From positions 1 through 22,167 of IMG/VR virus record IMGVR_UViG_3300042539_002307: a stretch of DNA of 22,167 nt; one strand, written 5' to 3'. The notes under the pieces are model-generated. The model had not been told where the DNA came from. It did no database searches and saw nothing but the letters and a program-made list of their open reading frames with translations. Position numbers and translations under genes: made by a program. This DNA is from a virus. Below, one piece after another: positions 1 through 10,300 of this stretch (its first letter is position 1; each line of letters begins with the position of its first letter).

Positions 1-2789
1 TCACTGTCATTGACAGCACCATCCAAGCTGCTAACTGGCGTTTCATTGATAGCTTCGTAACGTCCAGGCAAGTTACCTGAACGCATGTAAGCTTCGTTGT
101 TCAAGTTGTTGTTGGGGCGACGGTGTGCTGGAACAAATTCACCACCTTGTGCTCTAACCAACCACTGTACATAACCAGCACCATACCATGAGTATTCTAC
201 TCCCAACATCTGCATTTTGTTAGCATCAATAGTAAAAGCACTGGGACCAGTTCCGTCCAATGGATCAATATTGAAATCAGCTTGAACCACACGAATTTCT
301 TGACGCAACGACATTTTGACTCTGGTCTCATTTTCGACGCCGCGGAATGTAGGCACCACAGTCATTCTGTTGTTGTCCAACACAGATGTTACACTGTGTG
401 TCATACCTTGAATCACCACAGTGTCGCCGTTGTTGAGTTGCTCTTGGAAACGGCATGTGCCATCACCGGTGACCAAGTTGGATCCCACACCTACCGAAAC
501 TAGTCCGGCCAGTTGTTGAGTACTTGATCGCTGAACTGCGTTGAGTGTCTGTCCGTTGTGTTCCCAGAACAATCCGTTTTGATCATCAAAGATACCAGCA
601 CGCACACTGGCGCCGTGCCATTGTGTAATACTAACTCGAGGTTGTTGTCCCAGTTCAGGTGCAACACTGCCCAGCGAGTTTTGAGCTTCAACTACAAAAC
701 TGGTGTCGCTGCCGATGCTGGTCACTGTATAATCTGTATCGTTGTAGCCAGAAGTGGTAACTCCGCTGATAGTGATTGTGGCTCCAGCGTTTAGACCGTG
801 CTCAAGATCTGTAGTAACAGTAATGTTGCTACCAACCACTGTACCACTTGCAGTCAAAGCTGCAATGTCAAACGTTGGCTTGAGCATGGTACCAGATGTG
901 AACAAGATACCTTTACCAGACTGATAACGGAAGTATTTCTTGGTTTGTCGAACAGCGGCAGCACCTCTAGTGGGCGTACCTGCTGCCAGTACAACACCGC
1001 CGTCGAACGGTCTTGGCAAGAATGCTGCGTTGCTACGCACGTTGATAGCACCAGCAATGGTTCCGCTTACTGCGGCACCTGCTTTGGCAGTGTAGGTAAA
1101 TGTAGTAGTACTAGGAACAGCAGTAACAAAGAAACTGCCAGTTGCATAAGCAGCATTGGTGCCTGAACTCAAAGCAACCAAAATTGGTGTTCCTGGGACC
1201 AGGCCGTGAGCATAAGTGGTAGTTACTGTGATAGTGCTAGGAGTCAACCCATCACTCACAATGCTCACAATGTCAAGATCTGCACCAGTGTAAGGGAACG
1301 CCTGTCGTACCACACTGTCGTATTGGTTCAATGGATACCCTGGTGCAAGATTTGGTAGTCTACGTGGATAGTATGCAAAGTTGTTGTCGTTGGCATAGTA
1401 AACATAGCTTACACCTTCGGCATTGCTGCTGGCTTGGTTTTGGTTGCTCACATATTCTCCAGCAGTTAAGCCGTGTGCATCAGCATTGACTGCAATTTGA
1501 GGAATGTTGGTGTTGCCAGTAGCGTCATAGATACCAGTCATACGGATCACAGGAGATCCAACACCGGCTGCTGACAATGCAGTAGTATTGAATTGCCCAC
1601 GTGCAATGGTTTGAGTTCCGTTGACTGCTGTGCTTACTGCACTCATGTTAACTAACTCAACGTTGCTGCTGAGTCTCTGCATCACTGTGCCAGACACAAA
1701 ACTGTTTGCTGGTGATGTGTTGTACCAACCGCGAGTGAGTTGCAGTGTAGTACCATCTGTAACTTCGTAGACTCTTGCAATTTCAATGTTATTGACTGCA
1801 AAAACATCGTTGCCAATGGTGATGTTTGCTGATCCACCGTTGGATTGGTTTGACTGTCTTACAACTGTAAGAGCATTAGTTGAAACGTTGGTAACTGACA
1901 TTACTTCGTAAACACCTGCTGAGTCAGTTTCAACAATGATATAGCTGCCATCTGCAATACCAGCTGCTGCCACGTTGGCGCAGTTGACTGTGGTTGTTCC
2001 AACGCTGGTGATATTTGCTACAGCAGTAGTAGTACCACCTGTGCCTGGATTTCCAATAATGATAATATTGTCACCTGCGCTCATGCCAGATGTGCTGGCC
2101 ACTGTGAATGTGCGTTCAGCAGAACTGTTGACGTTGGCTGTGAGTCTAGTACTTACAAAAGGTGTCACGTTACCTTGTGTTTGGCTGATTATCAATGCAA
2201 AATCGTTGGCCACCCATTGTGCAGTGCTTTGGTTTTGCAGTTTAACACTGGTGTCAATGTTGCTAGTGATCTGATCATCGCCGGCCAACATGGTGGCGTA
2301 GCCGTTGGTATTGATAAGAATGTCTGCACCAATGTCTTCGTAGAATGCCGGAATGTTGTTGATGGTACTAAAGTTTTGCCATTTGGTATTTTGTAGACCA
2401 TATTCAAAGTCAGCGTCAATCAAGGCCTGTGGATTGCTCACACGTTCACGACCAATTGCATCTAGACCAAAGCTCCATGGTTGCACTATCATTTCTGTAT
2501 TTTCAACCCAGATAGCCAATTTATCATTTGGATCCATTGATGAAGTGTCAGTGTCCAGCGTTAGAGTAGTTACTCCGTCATAGGCTGTGGGAAAGTCCGC
2601 AGTAACGCCAGCGGCGTAGGTTACTACACCACCCAGTGCTGGGTCTCCAAAATTATAGATGCAAATACCATCTGTTGTGTTGTAGACAGCTAAAAATTCA
2701 GGTAAATTTACCCGGCCTGCTATCTTGATAGTTCCTACGCCAGCAGTGCTAGGGGCAAAAATATAATTATTAACTCTTTGTCGTGCCAT
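1..2789 (-). CDS. Large virion structural protein, 3' end beyond left edge (at least 929 residues)
   Basis: The reading frame opens with ATG at 2789 (MARQRVNNYIFAPS) and I find no in-frame stop down to base 1, so the C-terminus lies outside the window. A GGAG ribosome site sits in the last codons of the preceding gene, which ends only 3 nt upstream. By my own translation, residues about 500-570 and 643-703 are two copies of a beta-rich module with the pattern ITVTT..HGL..G..I followed by a VTS/VTA.PSxTTF-like strand. Another HGLTAG element lies near residue 435. The visible C-terminal part contains EYSWYGAGYVQWLVRAQ and AHRRPNNN followed by YMRSGNLPGRYE. From memory these resemble a conserved large structural protein of T4-like marine phages, but its virion position is unknown to me. 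Its place at the end of the fibre run suggests a tail, baseplate or fibre-associated role. Confidence is high for coding and low for exact role. Confidence 0.85.
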   Translation of the reverse strand, partial: MARQRVNNYIFAPSTAGVGTIKIAGRVNLPEFLAVYNTTDGICIYNFGDPALGGVVTYAAGVTADFPTAYDGVTTLTLDTDTSSMDPNDKLAIWVENTEMIVQPWSFGLDAIGRERVSNPQALIDADFEYGLQNTKWQNFSTINNIPAFYEDIGADILINTNGYATMLAGDDQITSNIDTSVKLQNQSTAQWVANDFALIISQTQGNVTPFVSTRLTANVNSSAERTFTVASTSGMSAGDNIIIIGNPGTGGTTTAVANITSVGTTTVNCANVAAAGIADGSYIIVETDSAGVYEVMSVTNVSTNALTVVRQSNQSNGGSANITIGNDVFAVNNIEIARVYEVTDGTTLQLTRGWYNTSPANSFVSGTVMQRLSSNVELVNMSAVSTAVNGTQTIARGQFNTTALSAAGVGSPVIRMTGIYDATGNTNIPQIAVNADAHGLTAGEYVSNQNQASSNAEGVSYVYYANDNNFAYYPRRLPNLAPGYPLNQYDSVVRQAFPYTGADLDIVSIVSDGLTPSTITVTTTYAHGLVPGTPILVALSSGTNAAYATGSFFVTAVPSTTTFTYTAKAGAAVSGTIAGAINVRSNAAFLPRPFDGGVVLAAGTPTRGAAAVRQTKKYFRYQSGKGILFTSGTMLKPTFDIAALTASGTVVGSNITVTTDLEHGLNAGATITISGVTTSGYNDTDYTVTSIGSDTSFVVEAQNSLGSVAPELGQQPRVSITQWHGASVRAGIFDDQNGLFWEHNGQTLNAVQRSSTQQLAGLVSVGVGSNLVTGDGTCRFQEQLNNGDTVVIQGMTHSVTSVLDNNRMTVVPTFRGVENETRVKMSLRQEIRVVQADFNIDPLDGTGPSAFTIDANKMQMLGVEYSWYGAGYVQWLVRAQGGEFVPAHRRPNNNLNNEAYMRSGNLPGRYEAINETPVSSLDGAVNDS

Positions 2790-2792
2790 TTC

Positions 2793-3185
2793 TTAAACTC
2801 CAAATATGATTTGATTTGCTGTCAACGTTGCTTGAGTTGTCGTTGAAAACTTGTTGTAAGCGATAGTGCCATTGGCAATTTTACTGTTGGTCACTGTGCC
2901 ATCGCTGGGTGTTCCAGTATATAGTGTATCCCCCATTATGATTGCAAAGAATGGAGTTAGTGCGGCTGGCGGTGTGGTAAAGCTGATATTTGACCCGGAA
3001 ATACTAAACGCCACTCCTGGGTTCAAGACCACATTGTTCAAACTCACCATCATTGCATATGCAGTGGGAGGCGAAAACGATGTACCACCTACAGTGATAG
3101 GAAAAGTACTTGTACTTCCGTCAAACACCGGAGCATCCATGTATCGATACTGACCAATCTGAGGAGTATTACCTAAATATGCCAT
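2793..3185 (-). CDS. Small fibre-adaptor-like virion protein (130 aa)
   Basis: This 130-residue protein starts MAYLGNTPQIGQYRYMD. Its first 85 or so residues follow the same plan as the N-terminus of the 1,275-residue fibre encoded just upstream: M-x-Y-I/L-G-x-x-P, a GST/GTGS turn, an aliphatic strand with a V-L-N or V-L-I element, a PG, an I-x-F-x-x-P-P element, then an I-x-G strand. Residues about 93-120 (SDGTVTNSKIANGTIAYNKF) look like the linker that usually leads into a fibre shaft, but the protein stops soon after, so it is an adaptor without a shaft. It begins 9 nt after the preceding stop with GGAAA as ribosome site, and its own final codons supply the GGAG for the next gene. It is probably a short tail-fibre or baseplate attachment protein. 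Family function is inferred. Confidence 0.8.
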   Translation of the reverse strand: MAYLGNTPQIGQYRYMDAPVFDGSTSTFPITVGGTSFSPPTAYAMMVSLNNVVLNPGVAFSISGSNISFTTPPAALTPFFAIIMGDTLYTGTPSDGTVTNSKIANGTIAYNKFSTTTQATLTANQIIFGV

Positions 3186-3194
3186 TTTGTTTCC

Positions 3195-6100
3195 TTATAG
3201 TCTTCCGACCACTACTTCAATTATGCCAGACTCACCAGCAAAATCTTCCAGTGCCTTGCCGATCACCGACCCCATAGTAGGAGTAGCACATGCCATTGCA
3301 TGTCCATTGCCTGCTGACACCATCATTTGTCCTTTTCGAACTGGACCAATGACTTTGGTTGGTACTCGACCAGTTAGAGCCAGCGCTACTGCGCAATCAC
3401 AGTTCAATGTTGAATTCATCAAGTGAGCTGGGTTTGTTGAAACTACGCCAGCAACTGCTGTGTCACCGACTGTGTCAGCGATAGTAACTTCTTGGTTGCC
3501 ACCAAACACCAGCACAGTACCTGGCTCATAGTCTGCATCAGCGCAATACATTTCAGCCAAGTCAGCATACTGTGCTGTGGTTGCTTTGGCAAACACTGTA
3601 TTAAATGTAGTAGTTGAGCTACCAATGTTACCAACACCCGATGACGCACCGTTGACAATGGCTGTTGCGGCTGCACCTGAGTTGACTGTAATAGCACCGC
3701 TTACAGCCAAACTTGTTAGCGTACCAACCGAGGTAATGTTACCTTGAGCTGCGGTAGTGACTGTGCCAGCTGTGGTAGCAGATGTTGCAGAACCGCTCAA
3801 TGTTGCAGTAATAGTACCAGCACTAAAGTTACCGCTAGCATCACGAGCAACAACTTTGCTTGCTGTGTTAGCCGATGTAGCGTCAACTGCGGCTGTAACC
3901 GCAGAACTACCGTTATAGCTAGTACCAGTTAAGTAACTACCCAATGTTAGTGCGTTGGTTGCTGTTGCGGTTACTGTAGCAGAACCTCCAAGAGCAATAG
4001 CAGTACCGTTAACAGTAATACTTGCATTTGCTAATCTAGCCTGAGCCAGTGTACCTGAACTAATGTTGGTAGCACTGATGCTAGTAACGTTAGCACCAGA
4101 ACCGTTTAGTGTTCCAATGAAGTTGCCAGATGTAGTATTACCAGTGACTGCTAAACTACCCAAAGTACCAACACTTGTAATATTAGTTTGTGCAGCCGTA
4201 GTTAAAGTACCTACAATGCTAGTACCTGATAGGTTACCGCCACTGATATTACCTGTCACGTTCAGACTACCCAAAGTACCAACACTTGTAATATTAGTTT
4301 GTGCTGCGGTTGTTAATGTACCTACAATGCTAGTGCCTGATAGGTTACCGCCACTGATATTACCTGTCACATTCAGACTTGTCAAGGTGCCAACACTTGT
4401 AATGTTAGCTTGTGCAGCATTAGTTACTGTGCCAGCTGTAGTAGCACTAGTAGCAGCACCACTCAGTGTGGCAGTAATAGTATTAGCAGCAAAGTCACCC
4501 GCCGAGTCACGCAAGACTACAGTACTGGCACTGTTTGCAGTGTTTGAGCTCAATGTAACTGTGATATTGCCTGTGCCTGCGCTGGTACTGATACCAGTTC
4601 CGCTGACGGCAAGATTGCCAACACCTGTGTGAGTGTGGTCTGCCCTGGCATATTTTAAGCTGGTTCCAGTTGCAGCACTGCCAATATTGGTAGGGGTAAC
4701 TGCACTGGCCTGTCCAACAACATATGCTGTAGTTGCCAATTGATTGGTATTGGTATCGGCTGCCGCATTAGCAGATGTAACAATGTTGGTAAATGAGCCA
4801 TTGTTGGCAGTAATGTTGCCGCTAGCACTGACGCTGGCTCCAATTACTGCCGCAGTAGCAATTACGTTGCCGCCGGCTACGTTAGCAGTAGACGTGATGT
4901 TGCCCGAAGATGAAACTAGTCCTGCAGTAACTAGATTTCCACCAGTGACGTTGCCGGTCGCGTTGACTGCACCGCCTGCTGATACCAAACCATTGGTTAC
5001 TAAATTGCCGCCAGTGATATTGCCACTGGCGCTGATGGTTGTAGCACCTGTAATTGTACCAGTTAGCGCCAGGCTTGCAGCATTGACTGCTCCAACTGCG
5101 GTGATTAAACCACCTGTGACGATGTTGCCACCGTTAATGTTTCCAGTTGCAGTAACTAGTCCCGCAGTGCTAATGTTACCACCATTGACGTTACCTGTGG
5201 CGCTGACGTTTCCAGTTGCGCTGAGTGTAGTTGCTGCGATTACATTGGCACCAGTAATGTTTCCACCAGCACCGCTGGTAACTAGATTTCCACCTGTAAC
5301 GTTGCCACTTGCACTTACAACACCTGTAACTGCTAGGCCAGTAGTGGATACTACCAATACGTTGGCTGTGCCAGCACTTTGAACAGTTACATCTCCGTTG
5401 GCTATGACTCGAACGTTGGATGTACCGTTGGTCAATTGAGAAGTGCTCAATCCAGACAGTAAAGATCCGTTACCAAGGATAAAGTTACCAATAATATTAC
5501 CAGTTGCACTGACCAATCCACCTGTGTTGATGTTGCCGCCAGTGATATTGCCTGAACCACTGATTGTACTACCGCCAATAATTGCACCAGTTGCAGAAAC
5601 AATTGCAGTGTTGACGTTACCGCCGTTGATGTTGCCAGTTGCAGAAACAAATGCAGTGTTGACGTTACCGCCATTGATGTTGCCAGTTGCACTAACCAAT
5701 CCACCTGTGTTGATGTTACCACCAGTAACATTACCCGAACCGCTTATTGTGGTACCAGAGATTGCAGTACCTGTTATTGTACCGCTAGATGTAATCAATC
5801 CGGTGCTGATAATGTTTCCGCCGGTGACGTTGGCTGCACTAGTAATGTTGCCAGTAGCAGTAATCAACCCACCAGTTTGAACGTTGGCTGCAATAACGTT
5901 GCCTGCGGCACTGAGGTTACCAGTAGTAGTCGCTAAACCTGTGATAGCTACACCAGTTGAACTTACTGTAGCAATTGTGGTTCCGTTTACGTTTTGAACA
6001 ATGCTGCCGTTAGGGCTAGCAATAATTACTTTGGAATTGGCATTGAGAATTTGTGTGGTATCTGTTGAAATACCTGTTAGAGCACTACCATTACCTACAA

Positions 6101-7022
6101 AATATGCCGCATTGACGTTACCCGACGCACTGACTGTTGCAGAGACAAAATCTTCCAAGACAAAACTCACGTTGCCAGTATCTACCACTGTGGTAGGTTT
6201 AGCAGTCAAGTTGCCAAACAGCTTCCAGCGGCCGTCTGTGATGTCTCTGAACAATCCTGAGTATCTGGTGACTCCATCGTTGTATTCGGTTACAAAACCC
6301 GAATCATAGGTATCGCCCGGGTTGGCATTGGCCAAGAAAATAAAGGGATCAGTAACGTCCAAACTGTCAGTACCTGTTGTGGTAAATGTTCCGTTGACAA
6401 CAAAATCTCCCACGCAAGTGATGTTTTGTCCAACATTCAAGTTACCTGCAATACCTACACCGCCGCCGAAAACTCCCGAACCTGTTGCAACGTTTGAGCT
6501 AACGGTGTTGCTTCCAATAGCCAACGATCCGCTAGAGTTGATATTGCCTGATATGCCGATACCACCGTTGAGTACCAAAACACCAGTGGTATTACTGCTG
6601 CTGGCTGCATTGGCGTTAATTGTGATCTTGTCAGCACCTGCCACTGCCACAGTCATTGAAGTGGCATTTGCCCAATACAAACCTGTGTTGTTGGCTGCAA
6701 GACTATATACGCTCGGTGCGCCTACTGTTCCTGCAGGGAACGCTGTGGTCTGCAAATCAAGTGTGTTTAGTGCACCACCTCGAAAGGTAACAGTAATATT
6801 GTTTGAACCCAACGGGGGTGCAGACGAAAATATTATAGAAGTACCTTCAGCATCGTAGTCAATGCCAGGACGTTGAGCAGTACTACCGATCAGCACATCC
6901 AAGTCGCTGGCCGATGCTACGCTGCGATTCAACGAAAATTGGTAAGCGCTTCCGGTGCCACTAATGTACTGAGTACTAGTGTTCAACAGCGGAATATTTG
7001 GATTTAGACCGATATAACTCAT
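3195..7022 (-). CDS. Repetitive tail-fibre-like protein with C-terminal domain (1,275 aa)
   Basis: Residues 1-90 are an adaptor-like domain starting MSYIGLNPNIPLLNTSTQY. Residues about 224-286 form a non-repetitive island with DPFIFLANANPGD and DGRWKLF, a type of insert also seen in the giant fibre. A shaft of SATGNINGGNVNT-type units follows. Further on are phage-fibre signatures: TNQLATTAYV, LKYARADHTHTG, RDSAGDFAANTITATLSG, and 37-residue modules containing TAAQTNITSVGTLGSL. Residues about 1139-1275 are a globular-looking C-terminal domain beginning NTVFAKATTAQYADLAEMY and ending IIEVVVGRL. It is paralogous to the end of the 955-residue fibre and possibly related to phage intramolecular-chaperone or Peptidase_G2 domains; I am not sure of that link. 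The C-terminal domain holds several cysteines that its paralogue lacks. The ATG overlaps the upstream stop as TAATG, implying translational coupling. It is likely a trimeric fibre or appendage protein. Confidence 0.88.
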   Translation of the reverse strand: MSYIGLNPNIPLLNTSTQYISGTGSAYQFSLNRSVASASDLDVLIGSTAQRPGIDYDAEGTSIIFSSAPPLGSNNITVTFRGGALNTLDLQTTAFPAGTVGAPSVYSLAANNTGLYWANATSMTVAVAGADKITINANAASSSNTTGVLVLNGGIGISGNINSSGSLAIGSNTVSSNVATGSGVFGGGVGIAGNLNVGQNITCVGDFVVNGTFTTTGTDSLDVTDPFIFLANANPGDTYDSGFVTEYNDGVTRYSGLFRDITDGRWKLFGNLTAKPTTVVDTGNVSFVLEDFVSATVSASGNVNAAYFVGNGSALTGISTDTTQILNANSKVIIASPNGSIVQNVNGTTIATVSSTGVAITGLATTTGNLSAAGNVIAANVQTGGLITATGNITSAANVTGGNIISTGLITSSGTITGTAISGTTISGSGNVTGGNINTGGLVSATGNINGGNVNTAFVSATGNINGGNVNTAIVSATGAIIGGSTISGSGNITGGNINTGGLVSATGNIIGNFILGNGSLLSGLSTSQLTNGTSNVRVIANGDVTVQSAGTANVLVVSTTGLAVTGVVSASGNVTGGNLVTSGAGGNITGANVIAATTLSATGNVSATGNVNGGNISTAGLVTATGNINGGNIVTGGLITAVGAVNAASLALTGTITGATTISASGNITGGNLVTNGLVSAGGAVNATGNVTGGNLVTAGLVSSSGNITSTANVAGGNVIATAAVIGASVSASGNITANNGSFTNIVTSANAAADTNTNQLATTAYVVGQASAVTPTNIGSAATGTSLKYARADHTHTGVGNLAVSGTGISTSAGTGNITVTLSSNTANSASTVVLRDSAGDFAANTITATLSGAATSATTAGTVTNAAQANITSVGTLTSLNVTGNISGGNLSGTSIVGTLTTAAQTNITSVGTLGSLNVTGNISGGNLSGTSIVGTLTTAAQTNITSVGTLGSLAVTGNTTSGNFIGTLNGSGANVTSISATNISSGTLAQARLANASITVNGTAIALGGSATVTATATNALTLGSYLTGTSYNGSSAVTAAVDATSANTASKVVARDASGNFSAGTITATLSGSATSATTAGTVTTAAQGNITSVGTLTSLAVSGAITVNSGAAATAIVNGASSGVGNIGSSTTTFNTVFAKATTAQYADLAEMYCADADYEPGTVLVFGGNQEVTIADTVGDTAVAGVVSTNPAHLMNSTLNCDCAVALALTGRVPTKVIGPVRKGQMMVSAGNGHAMACATPTMGSVIGKALEDFAGESGIIEVVVGRL
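4155..4376 (-). repeat. Two direct 111-bp repeats (37-residue fibre module)
   Basis: Copies begin at 4155 and 4266, with a third diverged start at 4377. The period is 111 bp and each encodes a module NITSVGTLGSLNVTG, NISGGNLSGTSIVG, TLTTAAQT. The first two are nearly identical in DNA apart from a few synonymous changes, suggesting recent duplication within the 1,275-residue fibre gene. Confidence 0.85.
5591..5686 (-). repeat. Two direct 48-bp repeats (16-residue fibre unit)
   Basis: Copies beginning at 5591 and 5639 encode SATGNINGGNVNTA-type units and differ at very few bases. They are the closest-matching neighbouring pair I saw in the shaft of the 1,275-residue fibre. Confidence 0.75.
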
Positions 7023-7354
7023 TATGTAATTTCCAGAATGCTAAGAACTGCGTCCACAGAGCTTGCAGCACTGCTTTGCACAAAAACTTTATCACCTGTG
7101 ATCAAGACCAGCTTCTGATCGCCACCAACTGCTACCAAGCTAGAGCCTGATGATATTGGTGCATTAGATGAGATGAAAGTGTTTGCCGCTCCATCGTTGA
7201 TGAATACATTGGCTGTGATAGAACTGCCTGTTTTGTTGGTAACAGTAAGTCCCACAACTACCACGGTAGTATTTGCAGCCACAGTATAGGCACCAATGGC
7301 TGTGGCCGTGGTTCCTAAGCTTTGACTCAGTTTTCTTGTAAAAGTATTTGCCAT
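7022..7354 (-). CDS. Small conserved virion-type protein (110 aa)
   Basis: This compact protein begins MANTFTRKLSQSLGTTATAIGAYTVAANTT and ends SSAASSVDAVLSILEIT. It is beta-rich with regular alternation: VVVVGLTVTNKTGSSITANVF, then a GSSLVAVGGDQKLVLITGDKVFVQSS segment. It has no signal peptide or membrane segment. From memory, similar small proteins with GGDQKLVL and SVLEI elements sit beside fibre genes in T4-like marine phages and are called structural, but I know of no assigned function. It lies between the end of the giant fibre gene (6 nt gap, with AGGA in that gene's last codons as ribosome site) and the 1,275-residue fibre, with which it shares one base in TAATG. That coupling suggests stoichiometric production with the fibre. 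Possible roles are a fibre cap, a connector or a decoration protein. Confidence 0.82.
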   Translation of the reverse strand: MANTFTRKLSQSLGTTATAIGAYTVAANTTVVVVGLTVTNKTGSSITANVFINDGAANTFISSNAPISSGSSLVAVGGDQKLVLITGDKVFVQSSAASSVDAVLSILEIT

Positions 7355-7360
7355 TTCGTT

Positions 7361-10300
7361 TTATCCTAATGCTATCGATAATGCTATTGCATCGTTAATC
7401 GTTGCTGCTAGTGCTCCGTTGATATTTATGACCCCTGAAACTGCCACGTTACCGCCTGTGATGTTGCCGGTTGCGCTAACTTGACCGCCTGTGGTAATGT
7501 TGCCGCCTCGAACATTTCCGGTAGCACTGACTAATCCACCTGTGTTAACATTGCCGCCAACTACATTACCGGTAGCGCTAACAGTCACACCTTGTATCAA
7601 TGCAACACCAATCACGTTGCCACCAGTAATATTGCCAGTGACTGTGGCAAGACCACCACTGATCAAATTGCCACCAGTAATATTTCCTGTTACTACTGCT
7701 GTGGTTGGTACTGTCAGTGCATTGATATTGCCAGAACCAGTAACTGACAGGTTACCAACAGAAATGTTGCCTGTGGCCGTTACGTTGCCTGTGGTAGTGA
7801 AACTTGCAGCAGTGACTGAACCATCTACACCAAGATTGCCAAGTACATTACCTGTTAGACTCAAGGTGCTACTAATCAAGTTGCCGCCAGTGATGTTGCC
7901 TGTAGCGCTGACTCTCCCACCAGTGATCAAGTTACCACCAGTGACTGAACTAGTAGCACTGATCAATCCGCCTGTTACAAAGTTTGCACCTAACACATTA
8001 CCTGTAGCTGACAAGTAGCCAGTGGCTTCACCGTTAGTGATTGTCAAGTTTAGACCAGTAATGTTACCACTGGCTGACAGTTCGCCACCTGTTGAAATAT
8101 TGCCGCCTGTAATAGTACCGCTAGCACTAACTATACCGCCAGTAATAATATTACCACCAGAGATATTGCCTGTGCTAGTCACAATGTTGCCGGTAGCTGT
8201 TATCGCACCATCAGCTGTGATATTGCCACCGTTGGCAGTGCTGATTGGTCCACCAACCGTGAAAGTGTTTCCAACTTTGTTGAATACCAATCCTGAAGAT
8301 CCCAGTGCCGCACCATTATCGTTGTAGATGATTTGAGTATTAGAAGATCCAGATAGTATCAAGGTACCAATCAAATTGCCACCGCTGATGTTACCTGTAG
8401 CACTAATCAATCCACCTGTGTTGATATTGCCGCCAGTGATGTTGCCTGTGGCAATGACCAATCCTGAAGACACAAGGTTTGCACCGCGTACATTGGCCAA
8501 ACTTACCACGTTGCCTGTGGCAGTAACATAACCACCAGTGATGACGTTGCCGCCGAGCAAGTTTCCAGCAGCACTAGCATAGCCCAATGATACCAAATTA
8601 CCAGATGTAAAATCAGCCGTTACTGTAGTGTTGCCAGTGACATCTAGTGTGCCATTGACTACCACGTTGCCGGTAGCACTCAAATTAGTTGTGTTAACAT
8701 ATCCAACTGCAACTATGTTAGCATTGCCAAATATTTCACCAGCTGAGTAAAAACCGCCACTTAGTGAAGCATTTCCTGCTGCAATATTACCAACAGTTGT
8801 GATATTACCTGTTGCACTAATCCTACCACCAGTGTTGATGTTACCGCCGTTAACGTTGCCTGTGGCACTGATGATACCACTTGTGTTAACATTGCTACCA
8901 GTAATGTTACCTGTAGCAGTCAAAATTCCTGTGGCAACATTGCCGCCAGTGATATTGCCAGTTGCTGTAATCAGTCCTGCTGTATTGATGTTAGCGCCAG
9001 TAACGTTGCCTGTAGCAGTTAAAATTCCTGTGGCAACATTGCCACCAGTGATATTTCCTGTGGCTTGCACTCCAGCTGATGTGTTAACGTTGCCTGTGGC
9101 GGTGATTAACCCGGCTGTAGCAATATTGCCACCAGTGATATTTCCTGTGGCTTGCACTCCAGCTGATGTGTTAACGTTGCCTGTAGCAGTAACCAGTCCG
9201 TTGGAAATAACGTTTCCAACTATAGCATTTCCAACTACTTCCACAATGCCCGATGCACTCAAATTACCAGTTGAAATATTAGCAGTAACTACAAGATTAG
9301 TTAAATTACCAACACCAGTGGCAATCACACCAGTCAATTGACTACCATTACCAATAAAGTAAGGTGCTGTAACGTTACCGGTTACCCCAAGTGCTGTGGT
9401 AATATTACCACTCAAGCTAACTGTTGCTGCCTGAACCGCACCAGTGGTGATAATGTTACCACCTGCAATGTTTGCAGTAGTTGTCACATTGCTTGCAGAA
9501 GTCAATGCGCCAAGCACATTACCACTTACGCTTAGGCCAACAGTGTTTACGTTGCCGCCTGAAATATTTCCAGTGACTGCTAAACTGCCCAGTGTTCCTA
9601 CCGCAGTAATATTGGTTTGACTTGCGGTAGTTAGTGTTCCAACAATACTAACCCCTGACAAGTTACCGCCAGTGATATTGCCAAATGCGCTTACCTGTCC
9701 CAAAGTAGTGATGTTTCCGCCATCTACATTGCCTGCTGCAATCACAGCACCTTGTGCGCTGACCAGTCCTGTAGTGTTGATGTTGCCACCTGTTACATTG
9801 CCAACTGCGCTGACTCTGCCTGCAGAATCTACGTTTCCGCTAGTAGCTGTACCAGTTACATTCAGCGCACTGACCACATTACCACTCAAACTCAATCCTG
9901 TGGCATTTAGGTTACCACCTGTGATATTGCCTATTACAGAAACTTTGCCACTTGCAGTCAAGTCGCCACCAGTTATGATGTTGCCACCTGTGATGTTGCC
10001 CACTGCTGACACAACAGTTGAGGCAATCACTGCACTAGTATTGACGTTACCGCCATTGATGTTGCCAGTTGCACTGACCAATCCACCTGTGTTGATGTTA
10101 CCACCTGCGATGTTGCCTGTAGCACTAGCACTGGTAGCGTACACACCTGTAGCGTTGACATTGGCAGCACTTACGTTGCCGCTAAATTGTGCAGCACTAG
10201 CAATAACATTGCCGCCGCTGATGTTGGCGCTGCTGATCAAGTTGCCAGTGGCTTGTACATATCCTGTTGTGATAAGATTAGCACCAGTGATGTTTCCAGT

